A stretch of 64,000 bases of DNA from Paenilisteria riparia FSL S10-1204 (GCF_000525995.1 NZ_AODL01000008.1:20915-84914), one strand, 5' to 3'; shown: positions 10,452-23,782, counted from the stretch's first letter. The notes: generated from the letters alone by a model not told the origin. Made by a program: numbers and translations.

Positions 10452-10486
10452 GCTACCAAATGTTTCATGAGACTTCACTTGGTAGC
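10452..10486. repeat. Inverted repeat between lacI-type gene and nupC promoter
   Basis: GCTACCAA and TTGGTAGC form an 8-bp stem with an inner partial stem. No clear T tract follows on either strand, so it may be a weak terminator of the LacI-type gene. Confidence 0.4.
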
Positions 10487-10495
10487 ATCCTTGTT

Positions 10496-11523
10496 TCATT
10501 TATATGTTGCTTTATTTGCCAATTTCCGAGCACTTTCTCGGACGATTAGCTCTAAAGGCATTTTTTTTATTTGCGATTTTTTCATTTGGATTTTGGATGG
10601 CTTTCAATAAATAGTCGGCAGCAGTTTGACCTATGGCATAGATTGGTTGGCGAACGGTAGTGAGTGTTGGTGCCATATATTCTGCAAGTTCGATGTCATC
10701 AAAACCAACGATAGAGAGGTCATCTGGGATAGAAATACCGAGTTCCAGTGCGGCGCGATAAGCCCCGACTGCCATTTGGTCATTTGTAACGAATAATGCA
10801 GTGATATCTGTAGTTTCGAGCAATTTTTTTTGTAGCGTTGTAGCCACCAGTCATTGTCTGATCGCCTTCCATAATCCAATCCGACGATATTGTCAGATGA
10901 TGCTTTTTCAAACATGCCTGATACCCTTGCAAACGTTCTTCTACAGAGTAAAAAGAATCATCTGAACTGATAATGCCAATTTTACGGTGGCCGAGTGATA
11001 CAAGGTGTTCGGTCGCCATGTATCCGCCTTCATAATCGTCAATATAAATATTGCCTTCTTCACGATGATGCCGTTTGCGGTCTAACAAAATGTATGGTTT
11101 ACGCATTGCTTCCAATTGTGTGAACACGTTTGACGCCAAAATATTCGGACTTGCAATAATCAAACCGTCCACAGCCCGATGCAAAAGCTCCTCCACGTAT
11201 AAATCCTCACGCGTACTGTCTTGCGAAGAATTACATAACAAAATCATATAATCATGCGCATTCAAATAGTCCTCTGCACCTTTCACCATCTGCGAAAAAA
11301 ATGGATCCGTCACTTCAGGAACAATCATACCAATTGTATTCGTCCGATTAGTCACCATATTTTTCGCAAAAAAGTTCGGTTTATAGGCTAATTCTTTTGC
11401 GGTTTGGAACACTTTATTTCGCGTCGCTTCGCTAAAACGGCTTCCTTTTCCATTTAGAATCTGGGAAATCGTTGTAATCGAAACACCGGTTTTTTCTGCA
11501 ATATCTCGAATTGTTGCACCCAA
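10496..11523 (-). CDS. LacI-family regulator of nucleoside genes, two frameshifts
   Basis: The N-terminal helix-turn-helix (ATIRDIAEKTGVSITTISQILNG) and periplasmic-binding-protein-like domain (NTIGMIVPEVTDPFF, then FVTNDQMAVGAYRA and DDLSIVGFDD) are clear. Two T8 runs on the plus strand (10824-10831 and 10561-10568) each hold one base too many. Correcting both gives about 340 residues ending in MPLELIVRESARKL, the usual LacI tail, with the stop at 10496-10498. It probably binds the GTAAAACGGTTTAC operators ahead of nupC. The inducer is unknown. Confidence 0.8.
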
Positions 11524-11589
11524 TGTGGCTCGCCTCTTTTCACAGGAAAAATTACTTCTCCTCCATCATGCCACATTTCGATGATTTTG

Positions 11590-12264
11590 TTAATAGTTAT
11601 CTTTCGGATTTGCTTCATTTCCTGAAACAATCGATACGCCAGCGCTGGCACCGATACGTGTTGCGCCTGCTTCAACCATTTTATCAACATCTTCTTTTGT
11701 GCGGATTCCACCAGATGCCTTCACGCCGATGTCTGGGCCAACTGTGCGACGCATTAAAGCGATGTCTTCTGCTGTTGCGCCTCCTGTTGAGAATCCTGTT
11801 GATGTTTTAACGAAGTCTGTTCCTGCAGCTACGGCAAGACGACAGGCACGTTCTTTTTCTTCGTCTGTTAGAAGACATGTTTCGATAATTACTTTTACCA
11901 ATGCTTTGCCTTTTGCTGCATCGACAACGGCCTTAATGTCCGCTTCAACAAGTGCGTCGTTTTTGTCTTTTAGAGCGCCGATATTAATTACCATATCTAC
12001 TTCTGTTGCGCCTTTTTGGATAGCATCTGTTGCTTCAAATGCTTTTGTATCACTCGTGTTAGCGCCTAGTGGGAAGCCGATAACAGTACATACATCCACG
12101 TCTGTTCCTGCCAATTGTTCGTGTGCTAGCTCAATCCATGTAGGGTTTACACAGACGGATGCAAAACCAAATTGCTTGGCTTCTGCTGTTAATTTTAGAA
12201 TCATTTCCTTTGTTGTTTCTGGTTTTAAAGCTGTGTGGTCAATCATTTGGGCGATATTTGTCAT
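11590..12264 (-). CDS. deoC: Deoxyribose-phosphate aldolase
   Basis: 224 residues, full length. Cleaves deoxyribose-5-phosphate to glyceraldehyde-3-phosphate and acetaldehyde. The Schiff-base lysine lies in [12 protein letters not shown] and the phosphate-binding SGGIRT is intact. Preceded by deoR and followed by the LacI-type gene on the same strand; its promoter lies in the 83-bp gap after deoR and contains DeoR-like sites. Confidence 0.95.
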   Translation of the reverse strand: MTNIAQMIDHTALKPETTKEMILKLTAEAKQFGFASVCVNPTWIELAHEQLAGTDVDVCTVIGFPLGANTSDTKAFEATDAIQKGATEVDMVINIGALKDKNDALVEADIKAVVDAAKGKALVKVIIETCLLTDEEKERACRLAVAAGTDFVKTSTGFSTGGATAEDIALMRRTVGPDIGVKASGGIRTKEDVDKMVEAGATRIGASAGVSIVSGNEANPKDNY

Positions 12265-12299
12265 GATTAAATCTCCTCGCTTTTCGTTTATTTGAGTTT

Positions 12300-12352
12300 A
12301 TCATAATATATAATTGAACATTTGTAAAGAGATGTATGAAATTGTGTTCAAG
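12300..12352 (-). promoter_or_regulatory. deoC promoter with DeoR-like operator
   Basis: On the minus strand TTTACA (12323-12328), 17 bp and TATGAT (12300-12305) form a good sigma-A promoter. TTGAACACAATTTCA (12337-12352) closely resembles the known B. subtilis DeoR operator core, and a half-site TGTTCAAT overlaps the -35 region (12313-12320), the same arrangement as in B. subtilis. Confidence 0.7.
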
Positions 12353-13286
12353 ATTGTGTCAACTCTTTTGCAGTGAATTGGTCTGTGATGAGAACATTGG
12401 CGTATTCTCCTTGCAAGGCGCCGTGAATTGCTGCAACCTTTCTTGCACCACCAGCTACTAGAATCGAATGTTCTTTTTGTTTAAGTGAATCTAGTTCAAT
12501 ACCAATTGTGCGGGCGTCTATTTCGGTACTGCAAATATTGCCGTCTTTGTCATAAAAACGAGAGCAGATGTCGCCAACACCGTTTTCTTTTAGCAAAGTT
12601 TTTTCTTCTTCGGCAAAATAACCGAGTCGGAAAAGTAAAGCTTCATCGCGGACCGTTCCTACTGTAAACACAGCGATATTAGCTTGTTTGCCCATTTCGA
12701 TGATGTGGTGAATGTGCCGATCTTGCTCCACCATTTGCTTCACCGTCGCGTTGTCGAAAATAACAGGAAGTGGTAAATGGCGCGGCATTGTTTGGAAGTT
12801 TTCGGCGAATAGGGAAATCGTTTCAGAGGCGTACGTATTAACTTTAGAATGGCTGATGCCACCTTTTAATTGGATGACTTCGACGCCGCGTACGTTTTGT
12901 GGGCTCATTTTTTTGGCAATTTCGTACATCGTTGTTCCCCAGCTGACACCAAGGATATCACCATTTGTTACTGTTTCTTCAAGGTATTCTGCCGCTTTTT
13001 TGCTCAAGTAGTCGGTTATTGCCGGGTATTCCGTCGTTGGTGAAAAGACAACATGGGCTTCCCTCAGATTGTACTTGGCTTTTAGCGCAGTTTCGAGTGC
13101 ATTTAAATCAGCGAACGGATCATTCACCTTAATTTCCACAAAACCGCTCTCTTTAGCAAATTGTAAAAGTCGTGAAACGGTTGGGCGGGAAATACCGAGT
13201 TGGCTGGCGATTTCTTGTTGGCTGTAGTCGGATTGATAGTAAAGCCGCGCCACTTCAATACTGAGCTGTTGTTTTGGTTTATCCAT
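12348..13286 (-). CDS. deoR: SorC/DeoR-type sugar-binding regulator DeoR
   Basis: 312 residues: an N-terminal helix-turn-helix (YSQQEIASQLGISRPTVSRLLQFA, residues about 20-43) followed by a SorC-type sugar-phosphate-binding domain (GVSWGTTMYEIA, VIQLKGGI, VAGGARKVAAI). By family and context it represses deoC and is released by deoxyribose-5-phosphate. Its 3' end overlaps the operator upstream of deoC. It starts 9 bp after the natK-like gene ends, on the same strand. Confidence 0.85.
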   Translation of the reverse strand: MDKPKQQLSIEVARLYYQSDYSQQEIASQLGISRPTVSRLLQFAKESGFVEIKVNDPFADLNALETALKAKYNLREAHVVFSPTTEYPAITDYLSKKAAEYLEETVTNGDILGVSWGTTMYEIAKKMSPQNVRGVEVIQLKGGISHSKVNTYASETISLFAENFQTMPRHLPLPVIFDNATVKQMVEQDRHIHHIIEMGKQANIAVFTVGTVRDEALLFRLGYFAEEEKTLLKENGVGDICSRFYDKDGNICSTEIDARTIGIELDSLKQKEHSILVAGGARKVAAIHGALQGEYANVLITDQFTAKELTQS

Positions 13287-13295
13287 TGGTTTTCC

Positions 13296-14102
13296 TCATT
13301 TCTTTATCGCAGGAATCTTTAATCGTAGTTTAAATTGGGTTTGGTCGAAGCGGTAGTCAATAATGCCGTGTGCTTTTGTTATGTAATATTTAATGGCCGC
13401 GGTGCCACTTGTGGATTTCGGTCTTGCGAATAGATTATCCATAACCGCTTGATTAGGCATGTTGGAGGCATTGCTGATTTCAAATAAGAAAAGGCCGCTT
13501 TGCAGTTGGAGGCGTAGTGAAATCCAGCCATTGTCAACTTGGGAGGCTGCTTGTTTGGCGTTGGCCATGATAGCGGTTAACAATGCAAGTAGCTCATCTT
13601 CTTGGAATGGTAGGTCAGATATTGCGCTTTGCAAGTCCGTTTTGAATGTTAGGTTCGCTAGCTTCAATTGCTGATCTGTTGTGACCAGCCATGCCGCGAT
13701 ATCCGGTCGTTCATTTTTGGCAAGTTGGAATGCAGCATCGTTTGTACGACTCGCATAATTTTTATGGCGCTCTTTTTGAAGGAGAGCCACGAAGTTTTGT
13801 AAATGGTCACTTTTGCTGGTCAGCTGCTGATTGGTTTGTTCGAGCTGTCCTAATTGATATTGCGCAACGAGGAACAAAAAAAGGAGCGCCCAACCTGCCA
13901 AACTCGCGTCGTAAATCAGTGCAAGTAGTAAGCCGATGACCGCAATGCCCGCCAGCCAAAGATTCACCGTGCGAATTCTCATAGCAATAGCTAACGCAGC
14001 CACGCCAAGGACTACAGATACCACTTGTAAAATGGCATGCGCCTCCAAATACAAACACGCGATAGTATATGCTAAAATCAGAACAGTCAAAATCAATCGC
14101 AT
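13296..14102 (-). CDS. natK: NatK-like sensor kinase with degenerate catalytic motifs
   Basis: 268 residues with about four N-terminal membrane helices (to about residue 85), a coiled stretch, a possible phospho-acceptor histidine in KERHKNY, and a short ATPase-like domain. The N box (LLTAIMANAKQAAS) keeps an asparagine, but the glycine boxes expected near the end (usually GRGxGL) are replaced by ARPKSTSGTAAIKYY. It sits 15 bp after a LytTR regulator gene and opposite natAB, as NatK does in Bacillus. Weak or altered kinase activity is inference. Confidence 0.65.
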   Translation of the reverse strand: MRLILTVLILAYTIACLYLEAHAILQVVSVVLGVAALAIAMRIRTVNLWLAGIAVIGLLLALIYDASLAGWALLFLFLVAQYQLGQLEQTNQQLTSKSDHLQNFVALLQKERHKNYASRTNDAAFQLAKNERPDIAAWLVTTDQQLKLANLTFKTDLQSAISDLPFQEDELLALLTAIMANAKQAASQVDNGWISLRLQLQSGLFLFEISNASNMPNQAVMDNLFARPKSTSGTAAIKYYITKAHGIIDYRFDQTQFKLRLKIPAIKK

Positions 14103-14117
14103 CGAGTTAGCTCCTTC

Positions 14118-14828
14118 TTAAAAATAGTTTTCTTGTAAATATTTCAGTTTTTCTTTCGTGACAAGGGCTTTTTGTGAGGTGCCTTCGAACACGACTTCAA
14201 ATGATTTTTTCGAGTATTCGGTGAAGCGCTTGACATATTGTAAATTAATGAGAAACGAGCGATGCGAGCGGATGAACATGCTTTCGCGGATGTCTCCTTC
14301 TAATTCGCCGAGTGATTGATACGACTCAAAAACATCTTTTGTCGTATGTATGGTCGTCGTACGCCCCGTCCGTTCCAAAAAAATAATTTCATCTTTCGGA
14401 ATAATGACCAAATCGCCGCCAGAACGAATGAAAAGCCGCCCCGTAATTTTACCAGCCTCTTTTTTATCGGTAAAACGTTCGATGCTTTGGACTAGTCGTT
14501 CCTGATTGTAAGGCTTCAAAATATAATCATGCACATTAAGCTCGAAAGCATGCACAGCATAGCCGCTTTTGGCAGTAACAAAAATCACGCTTGTGTTCAT
14601 GTTATTTAGGTGAATAAAATCTGCTAGCTGATAGCCTGACATTCCTGGCATTTCAATATCTGTAATAAGCAGGTCCACTGGCGTTTCCTGAATGAACGCA
14701 TAGACTTCTTCCGCATTGTTCGCCTTTAGTTGTAATTCCACGGTTGCCACTTTACCGACAATTAACTCTAGTTTATCTAAATCTAACGGATTATCGTCAA
14801 CAATTCCAACAGTTAGCATCTTTTTCAC
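14118..14828 (-). CDS. natR: LytTR-family response regulator, NatR-like
   Basis: 236 residues. Receiver domain with acidic pair DDN near residue 11, phospho-acceptor D in LLITDIEMPGMSG and K in ILKPY. A LytTR DNA-binding domain fills residues about 135-235 (FLERTGRTTTIHT, FIRSHRSFLINL). It is transcribed away from natAB, with the kinase-like gene directly behind. Likely controls natAB, as in B. subtilis. Confidence 0.82.
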   Translation of the reverse strand: MKKMLTVGIVDDNPLDLDKLELIVGKVATVELQLKANNAEEVYAFIQETPVDLLITDIEMPGMSGYQLADFIHLNNMNTSVIFVTAKSGYAVHAFELNVHDYILKPYNQERLVQSIERFTDKKEAGKITGRLFIRSGGDLVIIPKDEIIFLERTGRTTTIHTTKDVFESYQSLGELEGDIRESMFIRSHRSFLINLQYVKRFTEYSKKSFEVVFEGTSQKALVTKEKLKYLQENYF

Positions 14829-14859
14829 CCCTTATTCATCCATTATAAACAAACTCTAA

Positions 14860-14934
14860 ACGAAAAACACCCTTTTCGCGACGAAATTCCCCCCCTTAAC
14901 GACAAACTCCTTCTATTTTCACCATTTTGCGCTA
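14860..14934 (+). promoter_or_regulatory. natR-natA divergent region with possible LytTR repeats
   Basis: ACGAAA occurs at 14860 and 14881, exactly 21 bp apart, the spacing typical of LytTR operators; a third partial copy (ACGACA) is at about 14899. TATGAT about 45 bp ahead of natA could be its -10 element. Candidate NatR site, from pattern only. Confidence 0.4.
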
Positions 14935-14972
14935 TGATAAAGACATCAAGAAAAGCAAAAGGAGGAACACAC

Positions 14973-15719
14973 ATGATTGAAGTACAAAACGTCACCAAAA
15001 AATTCCGCGATCGCAAAAAATCGACAACCGCAGTTGATCACGTCTCATTCCATGTTGATAAAGGCCGTATTGTAGGTTTAGTAGGTGAAAACGGCGCTGG
15101 GAAAACGACTATTTTGCGTAGCATCGCGACATTGGTGACCCAGGATGAAGGAAAAATAACCGTTGCTGGTTATGACAATAAAATACAAGCCGAAGAAGTA
15201 AAAAGCCATATCGGCGTCCTATTCGGCGGTGAAACTGGGCTTTATGACCGTCTAACAGCACGTGAAAATTTATTATATTTTGGAGGCCTTTACGGTTTAC
15301 CTAAACACACATTGAAAAAGCGAATTGATGACCTCGCTCTCCGCTTTGGCATGCGCAAAGAACTCGACCGAACTGTTGGCGGTTTTTCCCGTGGTATGCG
15401 TCAAAAAGTGGCAATTGCTAGAGCCGTTATTCATGATCCCTCGGTAATCCTTTTTGACGAGCCGACGACTGGTTTAGACATTACGAGCGCCAATGTGTTC
15501 CGTGATTTCACGCGGCAGCTACAGCAAGAAGGAAAAACAATTATCTTTTCCAGTCATATCATGGACGAAGTAGAAAGCTTATCGAACGATCTCATTTTGA
15601 TGCACCAAGGACAGCTTCTCTATGCCGGAACCGCGGAAGCTCTGTACGCCAGAGAAGGTACGAACGATTTAAATTATATCTTCATGTCAAACATCGTGCG
15701 AGGTGATATGTATGCTTAA
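14973..15719 (+). CDS. natA: ABC transporter ATPase NatA
   Basis: 248 residues from ATG 14973 behind AAGGAGG. Walker A GENGAGKTT, signature FSRGMRQK, Walker B VILFDEPTTGLD and switch histidine SSH are intact. NatA energises NatB, a sodium or drug exporter in B. subtilis. Its 3' end overlaps the start of natB (15712), implying coupled translation. Confidence 0.88.
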   Translation: MIEVQNVTKKFRDRKKSTTAVDHVSFHVDKGRIVGLVGENGAGKTTILRSIATLVTQDEGKITVAGYDNKIQAEEVKSHIGVLFGGETGLYDRLTARENLLYFGGLYGLPKHTLKKRIDDLALRFGMRKELDRTVGGFSRGMRQKVAIARAVIHDPSVILFDEPTTGLDITSANVFRDFTRQLQQEGKTIIFSSHIMDEVESLSNDLILMHQGQLLYAGTAEALYAREGTNDLNYIFMSNIVRGDMYA

Positions 15720-16902
15720 AAAAAGCCAATTCGGACACATTTATAAAAAAGAAATGCTCGAAATCATGCGTGATAAAAGAACTTTTCTACTCGTTGTTTT
15801 CCTACCAATGCTCATCTTTGTCGGGCTCATCTTATTTTATGAAAACATGATGAGTCACAATCCTGACAACAGCATCACCGTAGCCGTTAACAAATCCGCA
15901 GATCCCGAACTCTTACACGCTTTAGAACAGCAAGACAAAGATATAACATTCCAAAAAGTCAGCAGCCCTAAGCAAACCGCTTCATCTGGAGACGCGCTTA
16001 TCGCCATGGAAGCCGAACAAGACGCACTTAGCAAACTAAAAAAAGGCGACGCGACATCGGTTATTATTTACAGCGACTCATCCGATAAAAACGCCAGTGC
16101 AGCCGTTACCGACATTAGTACACAACTCGGTGCACTCGATAAAAGCATTGTTTCCAACCGCTTAGAGAAAGCCAACGTTCCTATTCAAACATTAAACGCA
16201 ATACAAGTCCAAATCAAGCCCTTATCTAGTAGCACAGAAGAAACCGACATTTCGCGAATGATGTTAACTATCGTCCTGCCAATGTTGCTTTGCCTCGGCG
16301 TAACAATTGGCGCTTACCCAGTCGTTTCTGAACTTTTTGCAGGCGAAAAAGATAAGAAAATCATCGACGCTCTGCTTGTTACACCAGTGAAACGCTCAAC
16401 TTTATTGTTTGGTAAATGGTCTGTCGCAATGACCGTCAGCCTATTCACAGCAACCGTTGCTCTTGCCGCCACATTACTTGTCATTTTTTTCGGAACCGAG
16501 CATTTGCGGAAAGCACTTGACGCCATGAGTAACCCATTCGGACTGTTTTTCGTGGCACTCCTTGCAATGGCTTCCTTTGCAGCTCTCATCGTCAGTCTTC
16601 AAGCCATCACAGCCATTTTTGCAAAATCGATGAAAGAAGCCAATAGCTATCAAAGCCCGCTCATGATGTTGGCTATAGTTCCAGCTTTCGTGACCATGTT
16701 CGTGAGCCTGAGCCAAACAACAACAACCATGTTCTTCATTCCACTGGCAAACATCTCTTTCTTGCTACGCGAAATGATTTACGACCAATTCATTTGGACG
16801 CATTTATTGGCCACAATTGCTTCTAACCTTATATTCGCCCTGATTTTCTTATATGTAGCAAAACGAATGTACAGCAACAATGATTACCTCTTAGCAAAAT
16901 AA
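15712..16902 (+). CDS. natB: ABC-2 type permease NatB
   Basis: 396 residues. One N-terminal helix (about 25-45), a large extracellular loop to about residue 180, then five to six membrane helices: the ABC-2 exporter layout. ATG 15712 is chosen because GAGGTGAT lies ahead; a GTG nine bases earlier is less likely. Forms the membrane channel for NatA. A terminator hairpin follows at 16935. Confidence 0.85.
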   Translation: MLKKSQFGHIYKKEMLEIMRDKRTFLLVVFLPMLIFVGLILFYENMMSHNPDNSITVAVNKSADPELLHALEQQDKDITFQKVSSPKQTASSGDALIAMEAEQDALSKLKKGDATSVIIYSDSSDKNASAAVTDISTQLGALDKSIVSNRLEKANVPIQTLNAIQVQIKPLSSSTEETDISRMMLTIVLPMLLCLGVTIGAYPVVSELFAGEKDKKIIDALLVTPVKRSTLLFGKWSVAMTVSLFTATVALAATLLVIFFGTEHLRKALDAMSNPFGLFFVALLAMASFAALIVSLQAITAIFAKSMKEANSYQSPLMMLAIVPAFVTMFVSLSQTTTTMFFIPLANISFLLREMIYDQFIWTHLLATIASNLIFALIFLYVAKRMYSNNDYLLAK

Positions 16903-16934
16903 GATAAAAAGGCCTAGTCTGGAACATAAAGTAA

Positions 16935-16974
16935 CAAAATCGCCCTACTCAACGTAAATATGTGGGCGATTTTG
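16935..16974. terminator. Terminator after natB
   Basis: CAAAATCGCCC (16935-16945) and GGGCGATTTTG (16964-16974) form an 11-bp stem, with a moderately T-rich tail. Confidence 0.8.
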
Positions 16975-17027
16975 CTTTATCACAATAAAAAAGAGAAACA
17001 CCTACATCAGGCGTCTCCCTATTATTT

Positions 17028-17771
17028 CTACATTACTTCTTGCTCTAGCCACATCAAATCATCTAAGAAATACACTAAGTCTTCACCTAAAATGTCTTTC
17101 TCACAATCGTTCGTAATATCATGTCCTGATCCAGCGTAGAAGCAAAGCTGTTTGTCATCAGAATGAATATTTTTGAAAATATAATTCGCATCATCTGCTG
17201 CAATTTCTTCATCTCGACAACCTTGGCCAATCATCGTCGGCACTTCAATGCGCTCAATCTCACTTGCTACTGTTTTGTAGAATTCCGAGCGGGCATCTGC
17301 CATCTTATCGATTTCGGGCGCATAATTAGTAAGCATTACTTGAGCGTCTTGCTCTGCAATGCCATCTTTTCTCATACTCTTTAATAAATAATTCTCTACT
17401 GGAATGTATCGCATCTTACGGTTCACGTTCGCACATAATGGAGCAATAGCCTTAGGCGCGAATGTTTCTGCCATTTTCAGCGCAAAAACGCCACCCATTG
17501 CGGCACCCACGATTGCAATTTCATGATATCCTTGGTCTTGTAAATACTTATAGCCAGCCGTTGCATCTTCGTACCACATATCTGGTGTGGTTTTTAGAAA
17601 AATAGCTGGTTCTTCGCCATGACCGCGATAATTTGGCGCATATACCGTATAACCGTTCTCTGCTAGATACTCCCCTAATTCTCTAACATCCTCTGTCGTT
17701 CCTGCAAATCCATGCAGTAATAGAACAGCACGACTGCCTGCTTTTATAAGAAAGCTACGATCCGTACTCAT
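17028..17771 (-). CDS. Carboxylesterase-like alpha/beta hydrolase lacking the nucleophile serine
   Basis: 247 residues, the usual length of Est30-type carboxylesterases. Oxyanion loop LLHGFAGT, the acid in CRDEEIA and the histidine in GSGHDI are in place. The nucleophile elbow, normally G-x-S-x-G, reads G-A-A-M-G-G: serine is replaced by alanine (GCA). The fold is likely kept but hydrolysis by the normal route should be lost. ATG 17771 is preferred; an upstream GTG at 17783 abuts GGAGGA too closely. Syntenic with esterase genes near eno in Listeria. Confidence 0.85.
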   Translation of the reverse strand: MSTDRSFLIKAGSRAVLLLHGFAGTTEDVRELGEYLAENGYTVYAPNYRGHGEEPAIFLKTTPDMWYEDATAGYKYLQDQGYHEIAIVGAAMGGVFALKMAETFAPKAIAPLCANVNRKMRYIPVENYLLKSMRKDGIAEQDAQVMLTNYAPEIDKMADARSEFYKTVASEIERIEVPTMIGQGCRDEEIAADDANYIFKNIHSDDKQLCFYAGSGHDITNDCEKDILGEDLVYFLDDLMWLEQEVM

Positions 17772-17773
17772 GA

Positions 17774-18001
17774 TTAATTGCACTCCTCCATCTTCCTTAA
17801 CTTGCCCTCATTGTACGCCATTAACGTACAAATTACCAGCTTTTGATTCAGCCACTGAAAACCCTTGCTATAAAAGGCTTCAGCACGTTTCACAATCTCT
17901 GTTTTTGGGGTCAGTAATTTATACAATAGACATATGATAACGCGGAACGGTTTGGGTGTCAATGTTATTTTCACGCAATCCAAAGAAAAACACATTTTCA
18001 C
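17774..18001 (-). CDS. Small hypothetical protein
   Basis: 75 residues filling the gap between the two hydrolase genes, with AGGGAG about 12 bp ahead of its ATG and its end next to the esterase start. Composition is basic with one short hydrophobic stretch. No family recognised; it may not be real. Confidence 0.3.
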   Translation of the reverse strand: MKMCFSLDCVKITLTPKPFRVIICLLYKLLTPKTEIVKRAEAFYSKGFQWLNQKLVICTLMAYNEGKLRKMEECN

Positions 18002-18017
18002 TACTTTCTCCCTATGT

Positions 18018-18726
18018 TTATGTCACATCTTTGTCAAAAAAGGAGGCAATAATATCGTGCAATTCTCGCGGTTTCTGCCGAATCAAAAAATGCGTACCAT
18101 TATGAATCACAGCCATCTCCCCGCGCTGTACCAAATCGACCATTTTTTTCGTGTCGGCTTTGGAAACCACATCATATTCTCCAATAATCGCCAACATTGG
18201 AGCCGAAATATTCGCCAGCTCCTCTTCTTTAATATGCGGATAAAAAATCATCAATCCCATCTGCGCCTTAATCCGCCTAAAAAAGAAACTAAGCGGTGTC
18301 AAAAGTGAAGCAAAGAAATAACCAGCGACACTAAAAACATTAGCCCACCATTTAATTTGGCGTGCATCATAGTTCGTTCCAATCACGACCATCTGTTTCT
18401 GCCGCTTCGGTTGATATATCGCCATTTCTAGCGCAATAATCCCACCATCACTATACCCGATAATGCGATACGTATCAATTTTTAAAAAAATCTAATAAAC
18501 ATAGAATGTCTAGCGCCATCACTTTAAAATCAAGCGGTCGAAACCCAAGCTCGGACTTGCCATGACCACGTGAATCTACGGCAATCACCTGGTATCTTTT
18601 GCGAAAAAAGTCGATTTGGCGTTTCAGCGCACCATGACTCTGCCCATTGCCATGCAACAAAACAAGCGGTTCACCATTGCCATAAATATGATACGAGAGT
18701 TCTATTCCATTCACATATACTTTCAT
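18018..18726 (-). CDS. Alpha/beta hydrolase, frameshifted
   Basis: Starts at ATG 18726 (MKVYVNGIEL). PLVLLHGNGQS, VIAVDSRGHGKS, nucleophile elbow GYSDGG and the late GTHFLI histidine are all present across two frames. The frames separate at an A7 run (18484-18490); removing one base gives a continuous DFLKIDTYRIIGYSDGG and about 235 residues. The substrate is unknown. Located beside eno as in other Listeria. The break is probably an error. Confidence 0.78.
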
Positions 18727-18792
18727 CGCTACCACCCGACCTTTGCGTAAAGTCATTATAGCAGAAAATGACGATGTTGGCTTCCTGAACGC

Positions 18793-18823
18793 AAAAAAAC
18801 ACCCCAGAAAACTCCGGGGTGTC
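18793..18823 (-). terminator. Terminator of the glycolytic operon
   Basis: On the minus strand GACACCCCGG and CTGGGGTGT form a GC-rich stem followed by seven T residues, 15 bp after the eno stop. A strong intrinsic terminator. Confidence 0.92.
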
Positions 18824-18837
18824 ATTACAAGCAACAA

Positions 18838-20145
<1,308 letters not shown>

Positions 20146-20164
20146 CTAAAAATGAATTTTTGTA

Positions 20165-20205
20165 AGGAAGTGACCGAATTACCGGTTGCTTACCTTCTTA
20201 TTTTA
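20165..20205 (-). promoter_or_regulatory. Hairpin in the gpmI-eno intergenic leader
   Basis: On the minus strand GTAAG..ACCG..CGGT..CTTAC can fold into a stepped hairpin. There is no good T tract, so it may be an RNA processing or stability element rather than a terminator. Confidence 0.35.
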
Positions 20206-20240
20206 GCCTTGTTTTCGCAAAAACGCAAAGCAGGACCATG

Positions 20241-21773
20241 TTATTTTTGAATTAAACTTTCGCCTGTCATTTCGGCTGGCTGTTTCACACCTAAAAGATC
20301 AAGCATTGTTGGGGCTACATCGGCTAAGCGACCGCCTTCGCGTAATGTAACGCCTTTTTTCGTAACAATGACTGGAACTGGTACGGTTGTATGCGCTGTG
20401 TGTGGTTTGCCTTCTGGTGTTGTCATCGTTTCCGAGTTACCGTGATCAGCGAAAATAATCGCAGAACCGCCTTTTTCTAAAATAAGATCAACAACGCGTC
20501 CAAGGTTTTCGTCTACAGCTTCAATCGCTTTGATTGTTGGTTCAACCATACCAGAGTGACCTACCATATCAGGATTTGCAAAGTTTAAGATAATCGCATC
20601 GTGTTTATCGTTTTTGATATCTTCAACTAGCGCGTCTGTTACTTCATAAGCACTCATTTCAGGTTGCAAGTCATATGTTTCGACTTTCGGGGAATTGATT
20701 AAAATGCGGCTTTCACCAGGGAATTCTTCGTTACGCCCACCGTTCATAAAGAAGGTAACGTGCGGATACTTCTCGGTTTCAGCAATACGCAATTGAGATA
20801 ATCCTTCGTTTGATAAAACTTCTCCGATAACGTTTTTCATTTCGATTGGCGCGAAAGCAACTTCAGCAATAATGCTTGGGTTATAAAGCGTCATCGTAAC
20901 GAATTTCACATTTTTCGGATGTTTGTCACCACGGTCAAAATGTTCCCATTCTGTATCCGTGAAGGCATTTGAAAGTTGAATCGCGCGGTCAGGACGGAAG
21001 TTGAAGAAAATAACAGCGTCGTTATCTTTTACCGTTGCTACTGGTTTGCCGTCTTTAGCAATGATGGCTGGAACAACAAACTCGTCGTTTTTGCCATCTG
21101 CGTAAGAAGCTTCGACCAATTTAATCGGATCTTCAAACTGTGCGCCTTCGCCTTTCACGATTGCGTTGTAAGCTTTTTCTACGCGTTCCCAGCGTTTGTC
21201 GCGGTCCATTGCGTAGAAGCGTCCTGAAACAGTTGCAATTGCGCCGTAGTTCAAGTCAGCGATTGCTTTTTGTAGCGTCTCAAGATAGCCTACAGCCGAT
21301 TGTGGTGCCACGTCGCGTCCATCAAGGAAAGCATGGATGTAAACGTTTTTGACACCTTTGTTCTTCGCTGTTTCAAGTAATGCGACAAGATGGTTGATGT
21401 GACTGTGCACGCCACCGTCTGATAGCAAACCGAACAGGTGAAGATCGGAGTTATTTGTTTTTGTGTGCGTGAACGCGTTGTTTAGCGCTTCATTTTCTGC
21501 GAATTCGCCTTCTTTGATGGCTTTATCAATACGCGTTAAACTTTGGTAAACAATGCGTCCAGCGCCGATATTCGTATGACCAACTTCTGAGTTACCCATT
21601 TGACCTTCTGGAAGACCTACGTCAAGACCAGCTGCTTTCAGTTGACCATGCGGAAACTCTGCCCAGTAGCGATCAAAGTTCGGTTTATTAGCTAATGCTA
21701 CTGCATTCCCAACCGTTTCGTTACGTAAACCGAAGCCGTCAAGAATGATAATAGCTACAGGTGATTTCGTCAT
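20241..21773 (-). CDS. gpmI: 2,3-bisphosphoglycerate-independent phosphoglycerate mutase
   Basis: 510 residues. Interconverts 3- and 2-phosphoglycerate with two manganese ions. The N-terminal IILDGFGLR and catalytic serine in [17 protein letters not shown] are intact, as are the metal ligands in [12 protein letters not shown] and IFADHGNSE. Its start directly abuts the tpiA stop. Confidence 0.96.
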   Translation of the reverse strand: MTKSPVAIIILDGFGLRNETVGNAVALANKPNFDRYWAEFPHGQLKAAGLDVGLPEGQMGNSEVGHTNIGAGRIVYQSLTRIDKAIKEGEFAENEALNNAFTHTKTNNSDLHLFGLLSDGGVHSHINHLVALLETAKNKGVKNVYIHAFLDGRDVAPQSAVGYLETLQKAIADLNYGAIATVSGRFYAMDRDKRWERVEKAYNAIVKGEGAQFEDPIKLVEASYADGKNDEFVVPAIIAKDGKPVATVKDNDAVIFFNFRPDRAIQLSNAFTDTEWEHFDRGDKHPKNVKFVTMTLYNPSIIAEVAFAPIEMKNVIGEVLSNEGLSQLRIAETEKYPHVTFFMNGGRNEEFPGESRILINSPKVETYDLQPEMSAYEVTDALVEDIKNDKHDAIILNFANPDMVGHSGMVEPTIKAIEAVDENLGRVVDLILEKGGSAIIFADHGNSETMTTPEGKPHTAHTTVPVPVIVTKKGVTLREGGRLADVAPTMLDLLGVKQPAEMTGESLIQK

Positions 21774-23755
<1,982 letters not shown>

Positions 23756-23782
23756 AATAAAATTCCTCCATAGCTTTCAAAT

